Of a stretch of 64,000 bases of DNA, positions 26,523 to 36,215 are shown one piece after another. Source of the DNA: Prevotella lacticifex (lineage in GTDB: Bacteria; Bacteroidota; Bacteroidia; Bacteroidales; Bacteroidaceae); the NCBI RefSeq assembly GCF_019973375.1, contig NZ_BPTV01000001.1, positions 2,373,104 through 2,437,103 on the forward strand, written 5' to 3'. The number at the start of each line of letters is the position of its first letter. Position 1 is the first letter of the stretch. Both the position numbers and the translations under genes were made by a program. Under the pieces are notes generated by a model. That model ran no database searches and had not been told where the DNA came from. It worked only from the letters and a program-made list of their open reading frames with translations.

Positions 26523-28352
26523 TTAGTATCCAGGATTCTGATCCTCAAGAGTAAGACCATAGTTACCGTTGATAGCGTCGGCAGGTATTGGACGGAGCCA
26601 CTTAATCTCGCCCTTGTTGTTGCTCATGTCAGCAGCACTGCTGATATAGTCGTTGAAAGCGATGTTGTAGCGGACAAGCTGCTTTGTACGACGGAGTTCC
26701 TCCCAACGATAGAACTGACCGTAAAGTTCACGGGCACGCTCATCAAGGATAACGTCAAGCGGAGTAACCTCACCAAATGATGCAGGCACTGTGTAGCTTG
26801 GCTCATACTCGGCGAACGAGTTCAGAGCTTTGGCGTTGGCACGAGTACGGACAGCGTTGAGATAACGGAGCGACTCTGCTGTGTTGCCGGCCATCAGATA
26901 AGCCTCTGAAGCCATCAGATAAACATCGCTGAGGTCGAAGACAACGATATCGCGATAGTCGTTCTTTGAGATATCCTCAAGAAGGTCGGTGTTAGGATCA
27001 TCCCACTTCTTGACAGTTGTGCCACCATTGACGGCATTGCAAAGCTCAGTGAACGATACTTTCTCGCGCTTATAGTTACCATTAGCATCGAAAGTATAGC
27101 GATAAGCCGGAACAGAGAGAATGTAAGCAATAATCTGATTGGCGTAATCACCCTTCTTGTACTTATCCTTGTTAGCCTTGAACTCAGCCTCAGCCTCACT
27201 TGTGGTAGTGTAAGCCGGGAAGTAACGGAGACCATAAGGCAGACTTGCGAGCTCAGCACTTGTACAGTTGTAATAAGCATAATAGCCAGTCTTAGGCCAA
27301 ACGAACGAAGAGCCGTCCTCTGTCTTCTTGGCGTTGTAGAACTTGGTCATGAAAGTGCCCTCATAACGGTCGTCACCGCGATCCCAGAGATAAAGAGCCT
27401 TCTCGCTCTGTGCACCGTTAGAACCAACACGCTTATAGCCTGACTGTGTACTTGGGCCATAGTAGTCACCGAACATCGACTGGAGGCCGTGACCGCCCTT
27501 AGAGGCATCGCCAGGATAACCAGTCTTCTCGTACTGAACTGACCAAATTTGTTCAAAGTTGCCCTCGTTTGAAGGAGCCCACTTCTGCTCGAAAGTCTCG
27601 CTAAGAGCCTGACCATTGATAGCCTTGACAGCCCACTGAGCAGCATTCTGGAAATTCTCGGTAGAGGTGACGGTATAAGTTCCCTTACTTGCGTCGTTAA
27701 GACGGGTATCAACATCCCAAGCCTTTGCAAGATAATACTTTGCAATAAGCGTGGCAACAGCCTGCTTGCTAACGCTACCATCATGGGCAGTCTCAGGAAG
27801 GACATTAGCGTTGTAGATATCCTGCAGGTCCTTAATCGACACATCGTAGATTGAATCGACGGAAGCACGAGGATAGTTACGGCTGGCATCCTGCACATAA
27901 TGGTCAATGTAAGGAACACCGCCGAACTGCTGTGTCATTCCATAGTAGATATAGTCGACAAGGAAACGCGACTCTGCATTGTCCTGAGAGCCATCGGCAG
28001 CTATCGACTTATAGAACTGGGCAGCCTGCACAGCAGCCATAGAGTTCTTGTAGAAACTCGTAACACTTGAATTCTCGGCATTGAGAGCGTAACGATGGCA
28101 ATCGCCAGGGTCACCGCCACGAACCTTTATGTAAAGGTCGGTACCTGCGCAATTGAGTTCGTAGTTAGCCGTTATGCTCTTCAAAGCATTGAAGGCATAA
28201 GCGCGGGCCTCCTTAACGCCCTGAGCATTGGAGAAGTGCTCGTTGACACTCTCACCAGCCGATTTATTTTGCGCATCCAGGAAGTCATTACAACTGACAA
28301 GCGAAGCGGCACTCATCATAATGGCTACGGAATATATAATTGACTTTTTCAT
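26523..28352 (-). CDS. susD: SusD-family outer-membrane glycan-binding lipoprotein
   Basis: A 609-residue SusD/RagB-family lipoprotein, the lid that passes glycans to its SusC partner. Lipobox AASLVSCND gives Cys21. The alpha-helical TPR-like scaffold is visible, with the usual endings VFDLSDVYLMASEAYLMAG, YLNAVRTRANA, DVILDERARELYGQFYRWEELRRTKQLV and WLRPIPADAINGNYGLTLEDQNPGY. It follows susC by 18 bases. Given the pectinases on both sides, the ligand is probably pectin oligosaccharide. Confidence 0.95.
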   Translation of the reverse strand: MKKSIIYSVAIMMSAASLVSCNDFLDAQNKSAGESVNEHFSNAQGVKEARAYAFNALKSITANYELNCAGTDLYIKVRGGDPGDCHRYALNAENSSVTSFYKNSMAAVQAAQFYKSIAADGSQDNAESRFLVDYIYYGMTQQFGGVPYIDHYVQDASRNYPRASVDSIYDVSIKDLQDIYNANVLPETAHDGSVSKQAVATLIAKYYLAKAWDVDTRLNDASKGTYTVTSTENFQNAAQWAVKAINGQALSETFEQKWAPSNEGNFEQIWSVQYEKTGYPGDASKGGHGLQSMFGDYYGPSTQSGYKRVGSNGAQSEKALYLWDRGDDRYEGTFMTKFYNAKKTEDGSSFVWPKTGYYAYYNCTSAELASLPYGLRYFPAYTTTSEAEAEFKANKDKYKKGDYANQIIAYILSVPAYRYTFDANGNYKREKVSFTELCNAVNGGTTVKKWDDPNTDLLEDISKNDYRDIVVFDLSDVYLMASEAYLMAGNTAESLRYLNAVRTRANAKALNSFAEYEPSYTVPASFGEVTPLDVILDERARELYGQFYRWEELRRTKQLVRYNIAFNDYISSAADMSNNKGEIKWLRPIPADAINGNYGLTLEDQNPGY

Positions 28353-28370
28353 TTTGTTTGCTGTTTGTGA

Positions 28371-31300
28371 TTAGAACTTAATGTTAGCACCAAACTGCCA
28401 TGTTGTTGTGCTTGGACCATCGTTCTTCAGAGAAGCGTCAGCCCACTCTGGGTCAAAGCCCTTGAAACCAGTGATGACGAATGGGTTGGTGACCGTCATG
28501 TAAAGACGAAGGGTAGAACATCCGAACTTAGAGGTCCAGTTCTTCGGGAAGGTGTAGCCAAGAGTGATATTCTTGATCTTCGTGAAGGAGATGTTCTGAT
28601 AACGAATGGCATCGGTATAGTAAGAGTTGTTCGTACCACCATTAGATCCACCATTATTCGGGAAAGGATAGTTGCCGTAGTGGGTGGTCTGCTGATACTT
28701 AGGATTAATGTATGTACCGTCAGCGTTTACACCATCGCAGTCGATAAGTGTTCCAGCCGGGATGTAGTAGTCCATGTTAAGACGGCCACGACCACGGTCA
28801 CCCATATCACAGTATCTGTTGAGGAAGGCTGAAGAAATCCAGTAGTGCTGCTTTGTATAAAGAGTAGCACTGAAATCCCATCCCTTGTACGACAGTGTTG
28901 TCGAAAGGTTGCCAATCCATGCAGGGTCGCCACGCATGACGCGCTTATCATTTTCGTTGATAGAACCATCACCGTTGATATCCTTTACGATAGGATTACC
29001 CTCGGTCCAGCCATATACATTATAATAATAGTCGCGCTCGAGAACCTTAGAACCTGGTGTGAAACCATGGCTGACAGCAGCCTGGTTGTCAGGAACAGTC
29101 ATCTCGCGGTCAGAAACTACACCACCATACTGATAGCCGTACTGAACATTGAATCCACGGCCAAGGAAGAGCTTACTCGATACGAAGTCGTTGCCGGTTC
29201 CGTCGATTTCCTTGATGTGGTTAGAGTTGTGAGAGTAGTTAGCTGTAACGGTCCAGTTCCAATCCTTATTCTGGATAATGACACCAGTAACACTTGCCTC
29301 AACACCGGTATTGCGTACAGAACCTATATTTGTAGTCATCTGGATGCCACCAACCTCGAGAGGCAGGGTTACACCGAAGAGAAGGTCCTTAGATGTCTTG
29401 CGGTATACATCAACAGAACCAAAGATACGGTTGCGGAGGAAACCGAAGTCGAGACCGAGGTTCCACTCATTAGACTTCTCCCATGTGATATCGGCATCCT
29501 TGATTCCGTCAGGATAGCTTCCGTTTACATAACTTGCACCGAATGGATAGTAGTAACCCGATACGATGCCCTGATACCATTCGTAGTTAGAGATACCCGT
29601 GTTGTTACCAGTAACACCATAAGAGAGACGGAGCTTCAAGTTGCTGACCCACTTGAGGTTATCCTTGATGAACTTTTCCTCTGACATACGCCAAGCGAGA
29701 GCCAATGATGGGAAAGAACCCCAACGATGACCACGACGGAACTTAGAAGAACCATCCCAACGGACAGTACCTGTGAACATATAACGATCCAGCAGTGTGT
29801 AGTTAAGACGGAAAGCATAAGAAACCATCTCACTCTCCGAATAGCTGTTATCAGCCTTGATGACGTTCAGAGAACCATCTTCCTTTGTCAGACCGACCTT
29901 ACCAAGATTGTACCAGTAGGTTCCTGCCCAAGGATTATTGAAGGTGTTTGTACCCGACTCCGAGTTACCACCTTCCATAGAGTACAGACCCATCACGTTC
30001 AAACGATGAATCTTGTTGAATATCTTATTATAAGTCAGCACATTATCCCATGTCCAACCGAAACTACGATATGTAGTGCGGGTAGCCTGAGGAGTATCAC
30101 CGGTAGCATCACCGGTCCACTGACCATCAATATAGTTAGAATAGTTAGGCGAGAATGTTGTCTTGAAAGTCAGTCCATCGAAAGGCTTGAAGTTCAAGTA
30201 AACATTACCAAGAACACGGTATGTAGTGCGGTTGCGCTTACCGTTCTGCATGATAACCAATGGGCTGTAAGAGTCGGTGAACTGGTTTCCATTGGTTCCG
30301 AGGGCAGTCTTATTACCAGGATTGGTAATGATATTGCCATCCTCATCGAAAGGACGCATGAAAGGATTCATACGGAAAGCCTCCTGCACACCCTCGTCGT
30401 TGGCGTAGTCGTGCTTGATACGAGCCATATTGAAGTCGAAACCGGCATTGAGCCACTTGTTGATGTTGGCATCAAGTCCGCCCTTGAAGGTTATCTTGCT
30501 CTGCTCATCACCTTTATATACACCTTCTACATCATTGTAACCGAGGCCCATATTATAGCTGATGTCCTGAGAAGAACCATTGACAGAAATGTAGTGGTTC
30601 TGCTGACGGCCATTCTGAGTTACCTGTGAAGGCCAGTCGTAGTCCTCACCTGCTGCCAGCATCTGCTTGAGCACAGAAGGAGAAGAATAATCACCCTGAA
30701 CAGCCTGAAGCATGCCCTGGTTATAGTAAGCCTGAGTCATCTCGTAAAGAGGATGACTGTTCATAGGAGATGGTGTAGCACCAGCGTAGCCCTGGAACTT
30801 CAGGAAACGATATTTGTAGAACTCATCTGCGTTCTGGAAGTCCGGCATACGGCTGACAACAGCCACACCGTAATAACCATCATAAGAAATGCTTGGCTTA
30901 GAACCTTTCTTAATGCCAAGACCACCCTTAGTGGTAATCATCACGACACCGGCTGTGGCACGTGAACCATAGATAGCTGTTGAAGATGCATCCTTGAGAA
31001 TATCGATTTTCTCGATATCCTGCTCGTTAAGGAAGTCGATATCCGAAGTCATCACACCATCAACGATATACAGAGGCTTTGTAGAAGACTGGATAGACGA
31101 TTTACCACGAATCTCAATGTTCATGCCACCGTCAGCACGACCTGTTGTCTGGGTGATGTTCACACCTGGAACAGAACCCTGCATAGCACTAAGCACATTG
31201 CTTGCACCTTTGGCAACGATATCCTCACTGTTAACAGAAGAAATAGAACCTGTAAGGTCAGACTTCTTCATAGTACCATAACCGACGACGACAACCTCAT

Positions 31301-31607
31301 CGAGAGCTTTGTTGTCCTCCTGCATGGTAAAATTAAGAGTGCTCTTGTTGCCCACGGTGACTTGCTGGTCCTTATAACCGACATACGAGAGTTTGACTAC
31401 CGTAGAAGGCTTGCAGTCGGGAATAGAGAAATTACCGTCAAGGTCGGTGACAGCCACCGGCTTACCATCAGCCAGGACTGTTACGCCGATCATCGGCTCT
31501 CCCGTTGCATCCTTTACAGTACCCGTTACTGTCTGCTGCGCGTAAGCAACAAAACAGAACAGACTCAAAAATAGAGCCATTGCGGCCTTTTTGATTTGAA
31601 GATACAT
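28371..31607 (-). CDS. susC: SusC-family TonB-dependent outer-membrane transporter
   Basis: A 1078-residue SusC/RagA transporter importing oligosaccharides with energy from TonB. The order is signal peptide (ALFLSLFCFVAYAQ), carboxypeptidase-like domain (VTGTVKDATGEPMIGVTVL), TonB-box region with DEVVVVGYGTMKKSDLTGS, plug (IEIRGKSSIQSSTKPLYIVDG), then a 22-strand barrel ending in an aromatic WQFGANIKF. Length is normal for SusC. First gene of the operon susC-susD-lipoprotein-secreted protein, which ends at the terminator near 24881. A 267-bp gap with a palindromic operator candidate precedes it. Confidence 0.97.
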   Translation of the reverse strand: MYLQIKKAAMALFLSLFCFVAYAQQTVTGTVKDATGEPMIGVTVLADGKPVAVTDLDGNFSIPDCKPSTVVKLSYVGYKDQQVTVGNKSTLNFTMQEDNKALDEVVVVGYGTMKKSDLTGSISSVNSEDIVAKGASNVLSAMQGSVPGVNITQTTGRADGGMNIEIRGKSSIQSSTKPLYIVDGVMTSDIDFLNEQDIEKIDILKDASSTAIYGSRATAGVVMITTKGGLGIKKGSKPSISYDGYYGVAVVSRMPDFQNADEFYKYRFLKFQGYAGATPSPMNSHPLYEMTQAYYNQGMLQAVQGDYSSPSVLKQMLAAGEDYDWPSQVTQNGRQQNHYISVNGSSQDISYNMGLGYNDVEGVYKGDEQSKITFKGGLDANINKWLNAGFDFNMARIKHDYANDEGVQEAFRMNPFMRPFDEDGNIITNPGNKTALGTNGNQFTDSYSPLVIMQNGKRNRTTYRVLGNVYLNFKPFDGLTFKTTFSPNYSNYIDGQWTGDATGDTPQATRTTYRSFGWTWDNVLTYNKIFNKIHRLNVMGLYSMEGGNSESGTNTFNNPWAGTYWYNLGKVGLTKEDGSLNVIKADNSYSESEMVSYAFRLNYTLLDRYMFTGTVRWDGSSKFRRGHRWGSFPSLALAWRMSEEKFIKDNLKWVSNLKLRLSYGVTGNNTGISNYEWYQGIVSGYYYPFGASYVNGSYPDGIKDADITWEKSNEWNLGLDFGFLRNRIFGSVDVYRKTSKDLLFGVTLPLEVGGIQMTTNIGSVRNTGVEASVTGVIIQNKDWNWTVTANYSHNSNHIKEIDGTGNDFVSSKLFLGRGFNVQYGYQYGGVVSDREMTVPDNQAAVSHGFTPGSKVLERDYYYNVYGWTEGNPIVKDINGDGSINENDKRVMRGDPAWIGNLSTTLSYKGWDFSATLYTKQHYWISSAFLNRYCDMGDRGRGRLNMDYYIPAGTLIDCDGVNADGTYINPKYQQTTHYGNYPFPNNGGSNGGTNNSYYTDAIRYQNISFTKIKNITLGYTFPKNWTSKFGCSTLRLYMTVTNPFVITGFKGFDPEWADASLKNDGPSTTTWQFGANIKF

Positions 31608-31858
31608 AAACGTTTGTTTTAGTTATACATTATTAGATAGATATTATCTTCTCAGTTGGTGCGCTCTGACGCGCTGTTAACGCGCTCCAAGCCGTTGTTT
31701 TAGTAGACACTTCTGCATCCGTTCGCTTCAGGGCGTACTACTCCCTTTTTCATGATTAAATTTCATTGCGAAATTACAAAATATATTTATACTACAATCG
31801 TATTGGCATAATATTTTCGTAATATTAACACTACATCATTTACGTTCACATTTGTTAA

Positions 31859-31870
31859 GTAAACGTTTAC
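31859..31870. promoter_or_regulatory. LacI-type operator candidate upstream of susC
   Basis: GTAAACGTTTAC is a perfect 12-bp palindrome with a central CG, as in LacI/GalR operators. It lies directly after the CE8 stop and 252 bases before the susC ATG, in an AT-rich gap (31608-31874) that otherwise shows no gene. No LacI-type regulator is in the window. Confidence 0.45.
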
Positions 31871-31874
31871 GTTC

Positions 31875-32855
31875 CTATTTCGCTGGAATCCAGTCAGTTT
31901 CAGAAAAAACATTGGCCGTCGTTATCGCAGCAGCCTCTTTCTTTGTCAGCTGATGCATCCAAGAAACTCTTCCGGCAACATCAGCTCCCGGTCCGCTGTT
32001 GCCATATTCGGCATAGCGAACGATACCCTCGCCCGCCGGGTCGTGATAGTCTTTCCAGTTGTGCCATCCAGCAGCTACGATATGGCTGCCGAGTTCGCTA
32101 TATATAAATAATGTATAGGCATAAGGTCGCCATGGCCGTCCGAGATAGACCTTTGTTACTCCAGGCTCAGCGGTGAGACGGCAATGCGAGAATATGTAAC
32201 CGTACTTCTGGTTCTTTGGTGTCGACGCCGCAGTGACATACGAGTCGGCACGGCTTCTGAGTTCACATTTCTCAAACCAAGCCACCGACGGTCCGAAGAT
32301 GAAATCGGTCGTTCCGCTGATAAAGCAGTTAAGGAAATAAAGTCTGGTACCAGGCGTACCGGTGTAGATAGTGTCCTGATTACCAAGAATCCGACAGTTG
32401 ACGAACGCCAGCCTGTCACCCTCGGTATGCAGAGCCACAGCCTGTCCGAGTTTCGGGGCGTTGTTCTCTATCGTAATATTTCGGAATGTGATGTCCGTTC
32501 CCTCCACTTTTACAGTGTATGTGCGGAAGGTGCCCATAGGCAGACCCGTCACCGGCGAGGTGATATTGGCATAATCGTCGAAGGTGATGACCGTCTTATC
32601 GCGGTCCTCACCGACAATTTCGATATTCGTAAGCCACGACGGCACAACGACTTTCTCTTTATAGATGCCGTTCTTTACGAATATCACTTTCTTGTATTCC
32701 ATGAAAGCCCTGCACACCTCAATGGCATCATTGATGCGCGTAAACTGTCCGCTGCCATCCTTTGCCACTGTGATAGTATCGGTGTTGTCAAATTTTCCAC
32801 GTGCCTGAACGCTCAACGAGCATACAAGCAACAGCAGAAGAATAATTTTTTTCAT
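31875..32855 (-). CDS. secreted pectin methylesterase, CE8
   Basis: A 326-residue enzyme removing methyl groups from homogalacturonan. Signal peptide MKKIILLLLLVCSLSVQA. All CE8 motifs are present: NGIYKEKVVVP, QAVALHTEGDR, NQDTIYT with the acid Asp, TDFIFGPSVAWFEKC with the nucleophile Asp, and YLGRPWRPYA with the Arg. Length is normal (about 320). It lies upstream of susC on the same strand and provides demethylated substrate to the PL1 lyase. Contrast with the divergent CE8-type domain at 18623. Confidence 0.95.
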   Translation of the reverse strand: MKKIILLLLLVCSLSVQARGKFDNTDTITVAKDGSGQFTRINDAIEVCRAFMEYKKVIFVKNGIYKEKVVVPSWLTNIEIVGEDRDKTVITFDDYANITSPVTGLPMGTFRTYTVKVEGTDITFRNITIENNAPKLGQAVALHTEGDRLAFVNCRILGNQDTIYTGTPGTRLYFLNCFISGTTDFIFGPSVAWFEKCELRSRADSYVTAASTPKNQKYGYIFSHCRLTAEPGVTKVYLGRPWRPYAYTLFIYSELGSHIVAAGWHNWKDYHDPAGEGIVRYAEYGNSGPGADVAGRVSWMHQLTKKEAAAITTANVFSETDWIPAK

Positions 32856-33095
32856 GATCGTTTTAATATTTAGTGTAGTTTGAATGTTTGTTCATCATAG
32901 TCTTTCGACGGTCTCAAGGCGCAGCCATTTTCTCAATGCCGTTCCAACCGGGTGCTTACCGCTTAGTCCTACCACGCAAATAGCACACGCTAACGGTAGA
33001 ATTAAATCTGCCGAAAGTTGAAAGCTATCATTTGTACCCTGCCAACGGTAATACGCCGACAGGATGACGGCTGAAAGCTAAGGAAATGGAGAGAG

Positions 33096-35375
33096 CTATA
33101 GTATCTGCTGTACCTCCTGCAGATCCTTAACCTTTTTCAGGTTCTCCATAATCACCCGCACCTCATCACGGTCGTGGACACGCAGTTCGACGCTTCCGTC
33201 GAAAATTCCGTTGTCGCTGCCGATGGTCAGTTTGTGGATATTCACCCCGAGCTGATCCGACACCACATTGGCCACATCTCTCAGCAGTCCCTTGCGGTCG
33301 ATGCCTCTAATCTCGATTACCGCGTCGAAGAAGAGCTGCTTGTGCATACTCCATTTAGCGTCAACAAGGCGGTTTCCGAAACTTGCTTTCAACTTTGAGG
33401 CCACAGGACACGTGCGCTTGTGCACCTCTATATGACCCTTATTGTCGATATAACCGAGGATATCATCACCGGGAATAGGATGGCAGCAGTGTGGGAAATA
33501 GAACTTACCTATTGTATCCTCACTGATTATCAAGGCTTTCTTCTTGTCGAACTTCTCACCGACAACGAATTTCTCAGTCTCCTTTTTCTCCTCTTCCTTT
33601 GTTTCCTTTGTCTTGTCCTTACCAATGAAAGGCACTATCCGCCGCCATCCCGACGTTTGTTTCTTGTTCTTTGCCTTCTTCTTTAGCTCCTCCAGCTCCA
33701 TCGAGCCGAGGATGATGCTCTTGTCGCCGAGAGCGAACAACAGGCTCTCATGCTTCTGCAAGTCATGAAGTTCACAAATCTTGTCGAGTACGGAGTGATT
33801 GTATTCCAGTCCGTTCTTCTCCAGCCACAGTCTCAGAGTCTCGTCGCCCTGACGCTGAATCTCACGGTGTTCCTTATTCAGTATAGCCTGAATCTTGCTC
33901 TTGGCTTTAGCCGTGGTGACGAAATTTATCCATGACGGTTGCACATGTTGAGCCTGCGACGTAAGGATTTCCACCTGGTCGCCACTTTTCAGCTTGTGGC
34001 TCAACGGCACCAGCTTATGGTTGACTTTTGCTCCTATGCAGTGGCTTCCAAGGAATGTATGTATCTGGAATGCGAAGTCGAGGGCCGTACACCCTGCCGG
34101 CATCGTCTTTATCTCACCTTTCGGCGTAAATACGAATATCTCAGATGCGAAGAGATTCAGCTTTATGGCATCGAGGAAGTCCATGGCATCGGGCTGCGGA
34201 TCGTCGAGTATTTCCTTTATCGTCCTCAGCCAGTCGTTGAGTTCACCCTCATCCTCGGTGTACTCACCGCCCTCCTTGTATTTCCAGTGAGCGGCAAAGC
34301 CCTGCTCAGCCACCTCGTCCATGCGGTCGGAACGTATCTGCACCTCTATCCACTGTCCCTGCTTCGACATCAGCGTAACATGCAGAGCCTGATAGCCGTT
34401 GGCCTTCGGGTGGTTGAGCCAGTCGCGCAGACGGTCGGGATGACTCTTGTATATCTTACTTATGGCAACATAAATCTGGAAACACTCGTTAATCTCGTCC
34501 TCCCTGTTCTTTGGCTCAAAGACAATTCTCACGGCGAGGATATCATATATCTCCTCAAACGTGACATGCTTTTTCTGCATCTTACTCCAAATGGAGTACG
34601 GACTCTTCACCCGCGCCTTGATGTGATATTTGAATCCCATCTTATCGAGCGACTCACGGATAGGGTCGGTAAACTTCTTGAACAGATCATCACGCTGAGC
34701 CTGCGTCATCGACAATTTCTTCTCTATGGCCGCATAGGTATCGGGATGTTCAAACTTAAAGCTGAGATTCTCAAGTTCAGTCTTTATCTTGTTCAATCCC
34801 AGGCGGTTGGCAAGCGGGGCGTAGATATACAGCGTTTCGCCGGCAATCTTATATTGTTTATTGGCAGGCTGCGATGCCAGTGTGCGCATATTGTGAAGAC
34901 GGTCACAAATCTTTATCAGTATGACACGAATGTCATCACTCATCGTAAGCAGTAGCTTTTTGAAGTTCTCAGCCTGTGCCGAGGCCTGCTCACCGAAGAT
35001 TCCACCGCTTATCTTCGTCAGTCCATCAACGATCTGAGCTATCTTATGACCGAAGATATTGTCGATATCCTCAACCGTGTAGTCGGTATCCTCAACAACA
35101 TCGTGGAGCAGTGCCGAACAGATGCTTGTCGAGCCCAGTCCCATCTCCTCGCACGCTATCTGCGCCACGGCTATAGGATGCATGATATATGGTTCGCCCG
35201 ACAGTCTGCGCACACCTTTATGGGCCTGCCTTGCGAAATTGAACGCCTTCGTAATAATGTCCACTTTCTTCCTGTGCCTTGAAGCGAGGTAAGTGTCAAG
35301 CAGATGCTGAAACGCGTCGTCGACCATCTTCTTATCGGCGAGAGTTCTTTCGGTTGGAGTAATGTTGTCGTTCAT
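33096..35375 (-). CDS. rel: bifunctional (p)ppGpp synthetase/hydrolase (RelA/SpoT)
   Basis: A 759-residue RSH enzyme that makes and degrades the alarmone (p)ppGpp. The HD hydrolase domain (about 40-200) has HDVVEDTDYT (His91, Asp92) and ICDRLHNMRTL, so hydrolysis should be intact. The synthetase domain (about 250-370) has KSPYSIWSKMQKK and GYQALHVTL with QIRSDRMDEVAEQGFAAHWKYK. TGS domain near 410-470 (VFTPKGEIKTMPAGCTALDFAF), and a C-terminal ACT domain (IEIRGIDRKGLLRDVANVV). Lys-rich linker KDKTKETKEEEKKETEKF near 590. The 15-base gap to the next gene upstream suggests an operon with DUF5683 and parBA. Confidence 0.96.
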   Translation of the reverse strand: MNDNITPTERTLADKKMVDDAFQHLLDTYLASRHRKKVDIITKAFNFARQAHKGVRRLSGEPYIMHPIAVAQIACEEMGLGSTSICSALLHDVVEDTDYTVEDIDNIFGHKIAQIVDGLTKISGGIFGEQASAQAENFKKLLLTMSDDIRVILIKICDRLHNMRTLASQPANKQYKIAGETLYIYAPLANRLGLNKIKTELENLSFKFEHPDTYAAIEKKLSMTQAQRDDLFKKFTDPIRESLDKMGFKYHIKARVKSPYSIWSKMQKKHVTFEEIYDILAVRIVFEPKNREDEINECFQIYVAISKIYKSHPDRLRDWLNHPKANGYQALHVTLMSKQGQWIEVQIRSDRMDEVAEQGFAAHWKYKEGGEYTEDEGELNDWLRTIKEILDDPQPDAMDFLDAIKLNLFASEIFVFTPKGEIKTMPAGCTALDFAFQIHTFLGSHCIGAKVNHKLVPLSHKLKSGDQVEILTSQAQHVQPSWINFVTTAKAKSKIQAILNKEHREIQRQGDETLRLWLEKNGLEYNHSVLDKICELHDLQKHESLLFALGDKSIILGSMELEELKKKAKNKKQTSGWRRIVPFIGKDKTKETKEEEKKETEKFVVGEKFDKKKALIISEDTIGKFYFPHCCHPIPGDDILGYIDNKGHIEVHKRTCPVASKLKASFGNRLVDAKWSMHKQLFFDAVIEIRGIDRKGLLRDVANVVSDQLGVNIHKLTIGSDNGIFDGSVELRVHDRDEVRVIMENLKKVKDLQEVQQIL

Positions 35376-35389
35376 AAGCTAAAAAGTTA

Positions 35390-36208
35390 TCAAAACCTCA
35401 GTCCCACACCAAGACCGATGGCTGAAGATTGCAATGGATTAGCCGACATCCCGTCGTTCATCACTCGCGGCGCAATGTGAAGCGACAGGTCGGGAGAGAT
35501 ATCAAAATCGGACAACGACGCGTCGACATACGCATCGATGACCGACACCGCATAAACGGCTATAGTGACAAACGATGCCAAGTCGCGCCAGCGCCGGAAT
35601 CTGTTCTTCCGTTTTCTGAAGAGTTCCTGATAGCGCGATTTGTTTTCGTCGGTGACCTGATTGCCGAAGTGCAGGAACTGCTCGTAGCTCTTTGTCTCCG
35701 GGTTGTTGTCCATAATGTCCATATAGGCCTGCGCATAATCGTGGTACATCTGATTGTTCCACGTTATGGCATATATACATCCTACGAAGCCGCCATAGAA
35801 TATCGGCAGCTTCCAGTATTTCCTATTATATATCTGTCCACCGCCCGGGATGACGAGCGCGAGCCATAACGCCCTTTTAGCGTTTGGCCGCCATGTTGTC
35901 CAGTCGCGCTTATTGTCCTTGCGCTTCATCGTCAGGGGTGTTGACGTATCGAGCAGCTGAGCGGCGTTGTCGAGGGAGTCGTCGTTCCAGTACTTCTCCC
36001 GAGCCACCGCCGCACTGTCCATTCTGCTGTCCGCGGGTGCCGGACGGTTGTGCCTTGCGCTCGGGGTGAGTGTGACAGTGCCTCCTTCGGGATACATCAC
36101 CTTCATAGAGTCGCTGCTGTTCACCTGTGCGGCTACAGTCAGAGAGAAGAATACTGCTACGACGAGCAGCACCATCCTTGTCAGATATGCGTTCATTGCC
36201 TGAAGCAT
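35390..36208 (-). CDS. DUF5683-family membrane protein
   Basis: A 272-residue protein. Signal-like N-terminus (LVVAVFFSLTVAAQ), a disordered region, then the DUF5683 core at about 105-230: RALWLALVIPGGGQIYNRKYWKLPIFYGGFVGCIYAI, with two membrane or re-entrant helices, and FVTIAVYAVSVIDAYVDASL. The end IGLGVGLRF could be outer-membrane-like. Function is unknown; it commonly sits by parAB in Bacteroidetes (from memory), as it does here, 7 bases after parB. Confidence 0.82.
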   Translation of the reverse strand: MLQAMNAYLTRMVLLVVAVFFSLTVAAQVNSSDSMKVMYPEGGTVTLTPSARHNRPAPADSRMDSAAVAREKYWNDDSLDNAAQLLDTSTPLTMKRKDNKRDWTTWRPNAKRALWLALVIPGGGQIYNRKYWKLPIFYGGFVGCIYAITWNNQMYHDYAQAYMDIMDNNPETKSYEQFLHFGNQVTDENKSRYQELFRKRKNRFRRWRDLASFVTIAVYAVSVIDAYVDASLSDFDISPDLSLHIAPRVMNDGMSANPLQSSAIGLGVGLRF

Positions 36209-36215
36209 AGAAGTA

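Noticed and set aside
33939-34955. 338-codon plus-strand frame
   Set aside because: Antisense to rel; no recognizable features, while the minus strand shows all RSH domains.
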